Part shown: piece after piece, positions 27,401 to 39,400 of the stretch
How the letters are laid out: every line of letters begins with the position of its first letter
Position numbering within the stretch: the first letter of the stretch is position 1
NCBI RefSeq assembly: GCF_950295315.1
Contig: NC_080168.1
Coordinates: forward strand, 72,520,553 to 72,584,552
Direction of reading: 5' to 3'
DNA: 64,000 bases
From: Erinaceus europaeus
Taxonomy: Eukaryota; Chordata; Mammalia; Eulipotyphla; Erinaceidae
Translations under genes and position numbers: made by a program
The notes under the pieces: generated by a model
Told to the model about the DNA's origin: nothing
What the model saw: the letters and a program-made list of their open reading frames with translations, nothing else
Database searches by the model: none

Positions 27401-30400
27401 TCACCAGGTTCCAGATGCCATCAGGATGCCGGCCAGGCTTCCCTGGACTGAAGACCCCACCAATGTGTCCTGGAGCTCCGCTTCCCCAGAGACACACCCT
27501 ACTAGGGAAAGAGAGAGGCAGACTGGGAGTATGGACCGACCAGTCAACGCCCATGTTCAGCGGGGAAGCAATTACAGAAGCCAGACCTTCTACCTTCTGC
27601 AACCCACAATGACCCTGGGTTCATGCTCCCAGAGGGATGTAGAATGGGAAAGCTATCAGGGGAGGGGGTGGGATATGGAGATTGGGTGGTGGGAATTGTG
27701 TGGAGTTGTACCCCTCCTACCCTATGGTTTTGTTAATTAATCCTTTCTTAAATTAAAAAAATTTTAAAAAAATTAAAAAAAAAAAAAGAAAAGTGATCAG
27801 ACTGTCTCTACTTTGTGAAAACTATAGTAGTTATTGTTGGGGTTGGAGCTTTGGTAGGTGAGGTATGGAACTATACCCCTGTAATTTTATACTTGTGTAA
27901 ACCATTATTACTCTACTACTATATTTTTTCAACAAATAACAGTAAATCACACTTAAAATTTAGAAACTTATCCTTTATACAAATTTCATAGAATCTGGAC
28001 TCAATAAGCTCAAAAGGAAGGAACTACATATGGGTAAATATCAAGAATACTAACAGAGATGGGCTGCCTTGGAAGAAATAAATTGTTCAATATGGTTTGG
28101 TATTTAAAAAAGATTCAAGTGGGGGTTGTGGGTTGGGTAGCGCAGCAGGTTAAGTGCACATGGTGCAAATTGCAAGGACTGGCCTGAGGATCCCGGTTTG
28201 AGCCCCCAGCTCCCCACCTGTAGGGGGGGTCACTTCACAGGTGATGAAGCAGGTCTGCATGTGTCTATCTTACTCGCCCTGTCTTCCCCCCCCCATTTCT
28301 CTCTATCCTATCCAATAACAATAACAACAACAATAGTGATAACCACACCAACAATACAATACAACAAGGGCAACAAAAGGCAAAAAAAAAATGGCCTCCA
28401 GGAGCAGTGGATTTCTGGTGCAGGCACCGAGCCCCAGCAATAACCCTGAAGGCAAGAAAAAAAAAAAAGATTCAAGTAAAGTGTTTGGGTTTACTTCTGT
28501 TACCTTCAGACTTCTAAAAGAACTGATAATACAGCAACCTTAAGGGAAGGGGAATGTCAAGCTACCAGAGACAAAGTAAAAAATGTTTCATTGTATGTTA
28601 CTAATAATATTTTCCATACCTCCATTACAGCTGATGGGTTCAAAATGGTTCTGCTTGTAGAGATTAAATGTTCAAAACCAACAGTTAGCTGATCAGCAAT
28701 CTTTTTAAAGTCCCGAGAATAATTTTTTATCCTGAAAGATGTCAAGCACATTACATTAAATACCAATACTGATGTTGTGGTTTTAGCTTTCTATTCTGAC
28801 TTTTACCCTTTATTTCAAATAATTCATACATCTTGTAAAAACACCTACTATAGGTTCTCTATCATCTACCATGAGTGAAGAGAGGAAACCCACAGCTAAA
28901 CATGAACTGAGTTAATATTTTGCAAACTGATTTGGTGCCCAGAATTACTTGCCAGTGTGGGAAGGTCTAGCTACCCAGTTACCCACTGGAATTGAACACA
29001 AAATGTAATAGCTGTGACAATTTATAAACTTAAGCAAAACTCTATAAACAATGGGTTGGAAAGACTGATCTTCTAAGAATGACATTTTTAAAAAATATAT
29101 TTTTCTTTTTTTAAAAAAAATTTAAAATTATTATCTTTATTTATTTATTGGATAGAGACAGCCAGAAATCAAGAGGGGAGGGTGGGATAGAGAGGAAGAG
29201 AGGTGGTCTGGGAGCTGGCACAGTGGATAAATTGTTGAACTCTCAAACTATGAGGTCCCGAGTTTAATCCCTGGTAGCATATGTACCAGAGTCATGTCTG
29301 GCTCTTTCTCTCTCTCTCTCTCTCCTCCTATCCCTCTGATTAATAAATAAAATATAAAAAAAGAGAGGAAGAGAGACAGAGAGACACATGCAATGCAGCA
29401 CTGCTTCACCACTTGTGAAGCTTTCCCCCTGCAGTTGGGGACCAGGGACTCAAACCTGGATCCTTGTGCATTGTAACATGTACGCTCAACCAGGTGCACC
29501 ACCACCCAGCCCCTTTTTTTCTTTCTTTCTTTTTTGTTCTTTTATTTTAACCAGAGCACTGCTCAGCTCTGGCTTATGGCAGTGTGGGGGGGATTGAACC
29601 TTGGACTTGAGAGCCTCAGGCATGAAAGTCTCTTCCTATAGCCATTATGCTATACCCCCACCCAACTAAGAATGACATTTTAACAAGATTACCAAAGTTC
29701 CTCTTTCAGAAATACACTGAATTTCAAATACTAAAATAAGTGCATGCAGAACATACTTTTTAGGCTGCAGTTTTTCCATGAAAGAATCTTCTTTACTATA
29801 TCCATCCACTGAGTAGTATCCTTGCCTCTTATTTGCAGTTGTAGAAATCTTATGATGAAATAAGTTTTAGAAAAGTGTCCAGAAATTTTAAAAAATCATG
29901 AATAATACCAAACACTCTTGAAATCACAGAAAATTTATACATATGACATTCTTACTCTAATTTTTAAAGAAATCAGCGATTTGGCTACCATTATATAGGA
30001 CATTAAATTAAATTACTTCATTTTATCATAATTTTAAAAGAAATACTTGTAACATACTTTAAAAAAAATTGACCACAAATCTTTTACAATAAATTACATT
30101 CAATCCTTCAATGAAGTAAAATTCTCAGGAATAAACTTAGTAAGAAGAATTTAGGCATACCTATTACTATATTTTGTCAACTGTAAAACATTAATTCCTT
30201 CCATAAAGAAATCCACACATCCCAGGTGTGGAGATAAGATGACAACAATGAAATATTGCTTGATTTCAATAATCAGGAAATGCAAATTGAAACTAGGTGA
30301 TATTATTTATTATTATTGTTACTGTTATTATTTTTATTTAGATAAAAACAGAAAGGCAGAGAGGCACAGTGAGAGGGAGAGCAAGAGACCACAGCATCAA

Positions 30401-33400
30401 AGCTTCCTTCAGTACAGTGGGGACTGGGCTTGAACCTGGGATGTGCACATGGAAAACCAACATGCTATTCAAGTGAGTTATTCTTTCAGCCTAATACCCA
30501 TATTTTTTAGCCATAAAAATGCCAAAAACTGAATCAAATATAAAAATACAGGTGCCAGGTGGTGGCACATCTTGTTGAGCACATGTGGAAGGACCACGGT
30601 TCAAGCCCCTTGTCCCCACCTGCAGGAAGAAAGCTTTGCAAGCTATGAAACAATGTTACAGATGTTTACTGACTTTCTGGAAAAAAATCAACAAGTAAAC
30701 TTCTACTGCAAATTGCACAAGATTCTTAAAAACCACAACTTGAACATATATTAAATAATTTTACAACCTAAAATGTGTATTCAGAAAAACCTAGCTTTCT
30801 TTGAAAACCCATTTGTCACTGGGAAAAAAGAGGTACCTTCTTTTCCAAATAATTTTATTGGGAAAATAATGCTTTACAGGACAGTTGTTGACACATAGGT
30901 ACTACGCTTACTCCCAACACCAACACAATCTTTCTTCAACATCACATACTGGGTCTTCAATATCCTTTCTATCCTGCCCCCATATACTCCTCCACCAGAA
31001 TCTTTTGCTTTGCTGCAATATACCACATGCAGTTTGTTTCACTCAGTGCTTTCCCTTACTTTCCTTGTTTTCTAAGTTTTTTAAGTTCTCCAGTAAGATG
31101 GTCAATTTTGGTTTATCTCATTTAACATGATTTCTTGAATATCCATCCAACATGAAGCAAAGGGAATGGCCTCATCATTTTAAACACCTGAGTTATATAC
31201 CGCACCCTTCTTAGCCACTCATCTTTTAGTGGTTATTTGGGCTTGTGTCCAGGTCTGGGCTATTACAAATTGTGCTGCTAGGAACATGGATGTATACAGA
31301 CTTCTTCTGATAAGTATTTTTGTTTTCTTTGGATAGACCCTAGGAGAGGGCTTGCCAGATCATAGGGTAAATTCACCTCCAGTGTTCTGAGCAGTTTCCA
31401 CACTGCTACAAGAGCTGATCAATTTATATTTCCATCACATTCTTGCCAACACTTGTTCTACCCTGATGTATAACATTCTTACAGATGTTAAATGATATCT
31501 CACTGTTGCATTTATTTGTATTTCTCTGACAATCAGTGACTTTGAGCATTTTTTATGTTTGTTGGCTATCTGGACATTTTCTTTTTTTAATTTTTTTTCT
31601 ACCAGGTTATCGCTGGGGTTCAGTGCTGACACTATAAATCTACCACTTCTGGTGGCCATTTTTTCCTTTTTCTTTCTATTTTATTTGACAGTGCAGACAG
31701 AAAACTGAGAAAGGAAGAGAAGATAGAGAGGGAAAGAGAAAGATACCTTCTGGATTGTTTCAGTGCTTGTGAACCATCCTCCTGTAGGTGTTAAGCGGGG
31801 GCTTGAACCTGGGTCCTTGTGCATGGTAATGTGTGTGCTCAGCCAGGTGCATGACCACATGACTTCCTCAATTGGTATTAAACTTTCCCAAACTACATGG
31901 ATTTTTTTTTTTTTCTGCTACCAGGATTATTGCTTGGGACTCTCTGCCTACACAACTCTATTGCTCCCAGTGGTCTTTTATTTTTCATTTTTTGTTTTGA
32001 TAGATGGTGGGGGGGGAGAGAAAGAAGAGACATACTATAAACTTTTGTACAGATCCTCATCATTTCAAATACAAGTATGGGGCTGGGCATGGTGCACCTG
32101 GCTGAGTGCACATATTTACCATGTTTAAGGACCACGTTTGAGCCCTTGGTCCCCACTTACTGGGGGGAACATTTCATGAGTGGTGAAGCAGATCTATAGG
32201 TGTCTATCTTTATCTATCTCACCTATCTCTCAATTTATCTCTGTCCTATCAAATAAAATAGAAAGAAAAAATGGCTGCCAGGAGCTGTGTATTCATAGTG
32301 CCAATGCCAAGCCACAGCGATAACCCTTGGAGCAAGAAAAAAGTAAACACAAATAAAACACAAGCATAATAATTTAAGGTTATTAAACATGAAATAATTT
32401 GCTTCCAAAGACAAAAGATTACTAAGTCAGTCAGTCACCCCCCCTCACCAGAACAGAATAGATGTGGGCATAGACAGTTGCTATTTGCTCCTCCCTCTTC
32501 TGTATTCTTCACCCACCACAATCTGAGTCTGTCAAGGACCTCCCAGTTTAACCATAGGAATGCAGGTTCCCACTCCCCATGGGACCTTTGCATTAACTAT
32601 GGAACCAACACGTGAGGAACCTAATGTCAAAAAGGAAAGAAGATAGGAATGTTCCAAAATAAAGATAATTAGTAAAGCATGCAATTTCAAAAGACATCTA
32701 ACACATAAATGTGTCTACTATAGTTATAACTTTCATAATTGTATACATTATATAAATATATGTGTGCATGTTTTAATCCATAAGCCAATTAATCATCACC
32801 TACATACCAAAATAAAGGGCTTACTATAACATTTATTTTGATGATATTAAAGCTTAAAGTAAGGGGATAAAGCAGTGGTGCACCTGGTTAAGTACACACC
32901 TTACAGTGTGCAAGGACCCAGGTCCAAGCCCCTGCTCCCCACCTGCAGGAGGGAAGCTTCAATGGAGAAGCAGGGCTGCAGGTATCTCTCTGTCTTTTTC
33001 CCTCTTTACCTCCCCCTCTCAATTTATCTGTCTCTATCCAAAAAATATTTTTAAAATTTGTTAAAGTTGTAGTGAAATTTTACTTAGATTTGACTCTTAA
33101 CAATCCTGAGATAAGAAAAACAGGTTATCTACAACCATCTACAGTTCAGAAATGAGGAAACTTAGGCATAGATGAACAGATCTAGATCTACATTCCAGAT
33201 CTCCCTCCTTTGTGTTAGTTGTGTAAAGACACTTGTCACACTGAGGTAAAAGACTATCAGTATATCAGCAACTGTCTTGTAAATCACTATTTCCCAGTAA
33301 AATGATAAAAATAATAAAATCGTACTTCCACAAGCAATCATCATCTGATCTTTTAAAACTAGTGGTTTGCAATGGTTAACAAACTATAAAATTTCAGGGG

Positions 33401-36400
33401 TACAGTTTCACAACTGTACCCTCTACCAAAAATCTGTGCCCTCCTCCCAACATAGTTTACACAAAGTCTGAAAGATAGTTGGTCTTTTTTCCCTTCCCTT
33501 GTAAGTATGCTTTGACTATCTATACTTCACATATGAGTGAAACTATAAGTTGTCTCACTTATTTCACTAGGCATAATCATTTCCAGTTCCATTCAGTGTA
33601 TCTGATCTCTTAACTTGTACATCAGAAATGCAGAGACTACAGCCTGGGAGGTGACTCAGGAGGTAGAGGATAGGACTTGCATGTGTGATGACTCAGAATA
33701 GATCCTCAGCATCATATATGCTGGACTGCAATTGTACTCTGGGCTTTCTCTCAGTGAAAAAAAAATTAGAAGACTTTATAGCCAGTGAAATAGCTCACTT
33801 AGATAGCATGCAGCTTTGCTAGGTGTACTACTCAGGTTTGAGCCCTGCCCCCATCACAATGAAGGAAGCTTTCATGCTATGATTTTTCTAATTCTGTGCC
33901 TCTCTGTCTTTCTCTATTTAAAGAAGACTATTTTAATTTTTTTTTCAGGTTCAGATTAACCCCCTAGCACATAAACAAGAGCTGAACAGTGCTCTGGTTA
34001 AAAAAAAAAAAAGAAATTTAGACAAATATCTGGAAGCTTATTTACAAATGAAGCTACATTGCTTTTTTTTTTTTGCAGTAAATACAAAAGATGTTCTTTG
34101 GGGGGTTCCCAGAAGATGGCGGACTGAGAAGCTGCTAGTGGCTTGAGCTCTGACCACATCTCCTGGAAACAGTAGGATTTTCTGCCTTTAGTAGGTTAGT
34201 CAACAAGGGGTCCTAGCGGTGACACCAAGGAGATGACTATAACTTAATTTGGGTTAAAAAATAGAGTAGAAAAAAAGGGAAAAAAATTTTTTCTTTTAAA
34301 TTGTTATTCCCAAAGCGCACCTCCTTCCCTTCCCCCCCCCCATAACCAATCCCTGGGGACCAGCTCCTAGCAGGCTCCCCTGCTGAGCCTCTTTCTTTCT
34401 TTACCAAGATTCCTGTCCCACCAGGAAGTATCATTTATTCTAAATCTATACCCTTCTGAAACCTCTGGCCTTTTTTCTTTCTAAGTAGCCAACCCCCCCA
34501 CCCCGCATAGCTAATTAAATAATTAAAAATAAATAAATAAAAAACTCTTTCCTTTCACCCCTCTTTTATTACTGTTCTTTTTATCTTTTTCTTTTCTCTC
34601 TCTTTTTTTTCTTTTTCTCATTCTTGTCATCCTTTCCTCCTTAATCCTACAGCTTCCAAAGCCACAGGCCCCATCCCCTACACCACCAAACAGTGTGCTT
34701 TCACTGAATTCACTGATACACGTTTGGGAATTACTTTGGGGAAGAATTCTGACTCAGAGTGGACTCTCACTACGAGTATCTCTGCTCAACTTCCCTTCCT
34801 CCTTTAGCTAGCCCTAGAATATACAGTGGATAGTAGATTTGCATAAATGTCTATTTCAGCTATCCTTGTCTAGTCCTGAGGTTTTTTTTTTTTTTAATTT
34901 TTTTTTTTTCTTTCTTAACAATCAGCTGCCTCTGTTCACGAGGTTTGAGGTAATCTGGGACAGGGTTTTTTTTTTACCCTGCTCTATTTTATTATTAATA
35001 TTATATAAAGGCATATATTTCCCCCCCCCCCTTTAGGTTGATCAGAATTAACTCTTAGGGTATCTTTCATTGCTAGGGTAGTGGGCATCTTATCTATTGT
35101 GGGAGGAACTTGTCTCATTACTCCTACCTCCTCTACAGACTCTCCCCATCCTCCTCCTCCTAGCTAATTAAAAACATAAAATAAAATTAAATTAAATTAA
35201 AAATGAAGTAATAAAAAAAACCTTTCCTTTCACTGCTCTTTAATTACAACTTTTTTCTTATCTTTTCTCTTTTCTCTCTCTTGTTTCTTTTTTTTCTTTT
35301 TTTTATCTTGTCATACACTTCTTCTTTCCTTCTTCTTTGCCTTTCTGAATTTGTGAATTATTTTGGGGAAGAAATCTTACTCAGAGTGGACTCTCTATGT
35401 GTGTATCTCTGCTCTACTTCCCTTTCCCCTCTTGTTACCCCTAGAATATACAGTGGATAGTAGATTTGCATAACTGTCTATTCTTGCTATCCCTTCTTTC
35501 TTTTCTCTTTCTTCTTCACTGGGATTTGGTTACTATTTTTTCACGGACTGGAGACATTGTTTGGCTAACTGGTAGTGATTAAACTGCTTCAATACTTGCT
35601 TCAGTTGCTATTGTAATTCCTGAGATTGGTGAGTGCAATTGTCATAAAGGTATTTAGTACAGTGTTGCTTGTACTCAAGACACAACAACTGAGGAACAAC
35701 AGAGCATAAAAAAAGAAACACATAAATCAAAAAAATGGGTAGATCAAAAACAAATAAAACTGCTACTCCAATGGATGAAGACAAGAGCCCAGAAGAATCT
35801 ACAAATCAGCCAGAAGTAACCATAGATAAGAAAAGTATGCAAGCAATAATAAACTTATTAATCACAGAAATGAAAACAACATTGGAGGAAAGGAATGGCA
35901 GTATTAGGGAAACAACAGTTGAGACCCCCAAGGAAAATACTGATTATCTTGAGGCAATTAGAGAACTGAAAGCTGAAATAGCTGTAATGAAGAAAGAAGC
36001 TGAGGGAAGGGAAAGCAGACTAACAGAAGCAGAAAACAGAATTAGTCAGAGGATGAGTTAGAGAAAACTAAGAAAGAGGTGAAAGAGCTCAAAAAGAGAT
36101 TGAGAGACACTGAAAACAACAACAGAGACATATGGGATGATCTCAAAAGAAGTAACATTCATATAATTGGCCTGCCAGAGGAAGAAAGAGAGGAAGGGGA
36201 AGCAAACATTCTAGAGGAAATAATAGAAGAAAACTTCCCAGACCTGAATAACAGAAAGGACATCAAGATTCAAGAGGCCCAGAGAGTTCCAAACAGAATC
36301 AACCCAGACCTGAAGACACCAAGACACATCATAGTCACAATGAGAAGGAGTAAGGATAAAGAAAGGATCCTAAAGGCTGCAAGAGAGAAACAAAAAGTCA

Positions 36401-39400
36401 CATACAGGGGAAAACCCGTAAGATTATCTGCAGACTTCTCCACTCAAACTCTAAAAGCCAGAAGAGAATGGCAAGATATCTATCGAGGCCTGAATGAAAA
36501 AGGGTTTCAACCAAGGATAATATATCCTGCTAGACTTTCATTCAAACTAGATGGAGGGATCAAAACCTTCTTAGACAAACAACAGTTAAAAGAGGCAACC
36601 ATCACCAAACCGGCCCTGAAAGAGGTTCTGAAAGACCTCTTATAAACAAGAACATCACTATAATACTTGCAATATATCAGAACAAACAAAAAAATTTTTT
36701 TTGAACAATGGCACTACAATACATTAAATCCATAATATCAATAAATGTCAATGGCTTAAACTCACCCATCAAAAGGCACAGAGTGGGGGAATGGATCAGA
36801 AAACATAACCCAACCATATGCTGCTTGCAAGAATCCCATCTGTCACAACAAGATAAACACAGACTTAAAGTGAAAGGATGGAAAACTATCATACAGGCTA
36901 ATGGACCACAAAAAAGGGCAGGAACAGCCATTCTCATCTCAGACACAATAGATTTTAAATTAAATAAAGTAATAAAAGATAGTCAAGGACATTACATAAT
37001 GATTAGAGGATCAATCAGCCAAGACTTAACAATTATTAACATCTATGCACCCAATGAGGGACCATCTAAATACGTCAAGCACTTACTGAAAGAATTTCAA
37101 AAATACATCAATAGCAATACAATAATAGTGGGAGACTTCAATACCTCACTCTCACACTTGATCAACAAAGCAGAGAACCAACAAAGATACTTAGAGAATT
37201 GAATGAAGAGATTGACAGACTAGACCTCTTGGACATTTTCAGAGTCCTTCACCCCAAAAAACTGGAATACACCTTCTTTTCAAATCTACATAACACATAC
37301 TCAAGGATAGACCACATGTTAGGCCACAAAGACAGCATCAATAAATTCAAGAGCATCAAAATCATCCCAAGTATCTTCTCAGACCACAGTGGAGTAAAAC
37401 TAACATTTAACAACAAACGGAAAATTATTAAAAGTCACAGAATTTGGAAACTAAACAACATACTCTGGGTCAGAGATTCACTCAAGCAGGAAATTCAAAT
37501 GTTCCTGGAAACAAATGAAAATGAAAATACAACCTATAAAAATATTTGGGACACAACTAAAGCAGTACTGAGAGGGAAACTTATAGCCATGCAATCACAT
37601 ATTAAACACCAAGAAAAAGCTCAAACGAACAAAAAATGTTCTTTAAATTTTATTTATTTTTGCCTCCAGGGTTATTGCTGGGGCCCTGTGTCTGCACTAC
37701 GAATCCACTGCTCCTGGAAGCCATTTTTCCCCTTTTGTTGCCCTTTAAATTTTATGTAAATCCTTGACTGACTTGCTTTATTACTATGAGTCAATACATT
37801 TTATTTTCTAATTAGTTATTTAATAGTGATTTACAACTTATAAATTTGGAGGGTGTAGTTTTTTTAAATCTTTTTAAAATTTATTTATTTTTATTTATTT
37901 ATTCCCTTTTGTTGCCCTTGATGTTTCATTATTGTAGCTGTTATTTGATGTCGTCGTTGTTGGATAGGACAGAGAGAAATGAGGAGGGGAGGGGAAGACA
38001 GAGAGGGGGAGAGAAAGACACCTGCAGACCTGCTTCACCGCTTGTGAAGCTACTCCTCTGCAGATGGGGAGCTGAGGGCTGGAACCGGGATCATTATGCG
38101 GTCCTTGTGCTTTGGCGCCACCTGCGCTTAACCCACTGCGCTACCGCCCGACTCCCGAGGGTGTAGTTTTACTTGTGTGTCACTGCACCAAATCCAAAGT
38201 TCTGTGTGATACATTTTTTAAAAAATTTTATTAGTGATTAAATATTGATTTACAAAATGACATGCCAACAAGGGTATAATTCTACACCATTCCCACCATT
38301 AGAGTTCTGAATCCCCAATCCCTCCATTATAAGCCACTGTAGTTCTCCTAACGTTGCAGACATGAGTTAACTATCATCTCTACAACTATCAGTCTACATT
38401 TGTACATAACTGCCTCCTTTTTCTTCTAGGTCCAGCTCTCTCTTCCTAAGTAACTCATAACCCTATTACTACATCTAAATGCCCTCCCTTTTTCCTCCTC
38501 TCTCTCGGGGTCCTGATGAAGCTGGAGTTCAGAGCTCATTTATCCTTTTCCTCCTATCATTTCTCCCCCACTGGGAATATGGATCAAAACTGTTTTTGTG
38601 GTGCAGAAGGTAAGAGTCCCAGCTTCTGTAATTGCTTTTTCACTGGACATGGGCATTGGCTGGTCAATGTGATACATTTAAAAAAATATTTATTTCCTTT
38701 CATTGCTCTTGTTTTATTGTTGTAGTTGTTATTGTTGTCATTGTTGGATAGGACAGAGAGAAATGGAGAGAGGAGGGGAAGACAGAGGGGGAGAGAAAGA
38801 CAACTGCAGACCTGCTTCACCGATTGTGAAGTGACTCCCCTGCAGGTGGGGAGCCGGGGGCTTGAACTGGGATGCTTAAGCTGGTCCTTGGCACTTTGCG
38901 CCACATGCGTTTAACCCACTGCGCTAATGCCCAACTCCCAATGTGATACATTAAAATTTTTTTTTAATCTTTATTTTTTTGGATAGAAACAGCCAGAAAT
39001 CGAGAAGGGGAGATAGAGGAAGAGAGACGGAGAGCCACCTGCAGCCACTCGTGAAGCTTTCCTCCTGCAAGTGGGGACCAGGGACACAAATCTGGGTCCT
39101 TGTGCACTGTAACATGTGTGCTCAACCAGGTGTGCCACCACCCAGACGCAATGTGATACATTTTTGACTTAGTGCAATTTAACTGTTTTTAGAGCTTTTG
39201 ACTGTAAACATTAACTTCAGGCTACTTTTGTGCTTCTCTTTTTATACTGTGGCATCTGCACAAATACAAATTTGATGATACAAAAAGGTTAAGGGACCGA
39301 GGAATTTAATGTTTGCTTGCATGGTATTAACATGGGAAAGAGGGCAGTGCTGGGAAGGGTGTGGAGAAATGGTAACCCTTTATACTGTTGGGGGGAATGT

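Larger units (their letters stand above)
34100..37635 (+). mobile_element. L1, 5'-complete, 3'-truncated inside ORF2
   Basis: Begins GGGGGTTCCCAGAAGATGGC, a typical L1 5' start, then about 1.6 kb of 5' UTR, ORF1 (35735) and the endonuclease part of ORF2 (36708). It stops at about 37635 in ORF2, before the reverse transcriptase, with a short A-run. ATGTTCTTT occurs on both sides (34091-34099, 37636-37644), consistent with one insertion that was already short at the 3' end. It lies in RNF17 intron 2, against the direction of that gene. ORF1 and ORF2 are both frameshifted, so it is dead. Confidence 0.85.
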
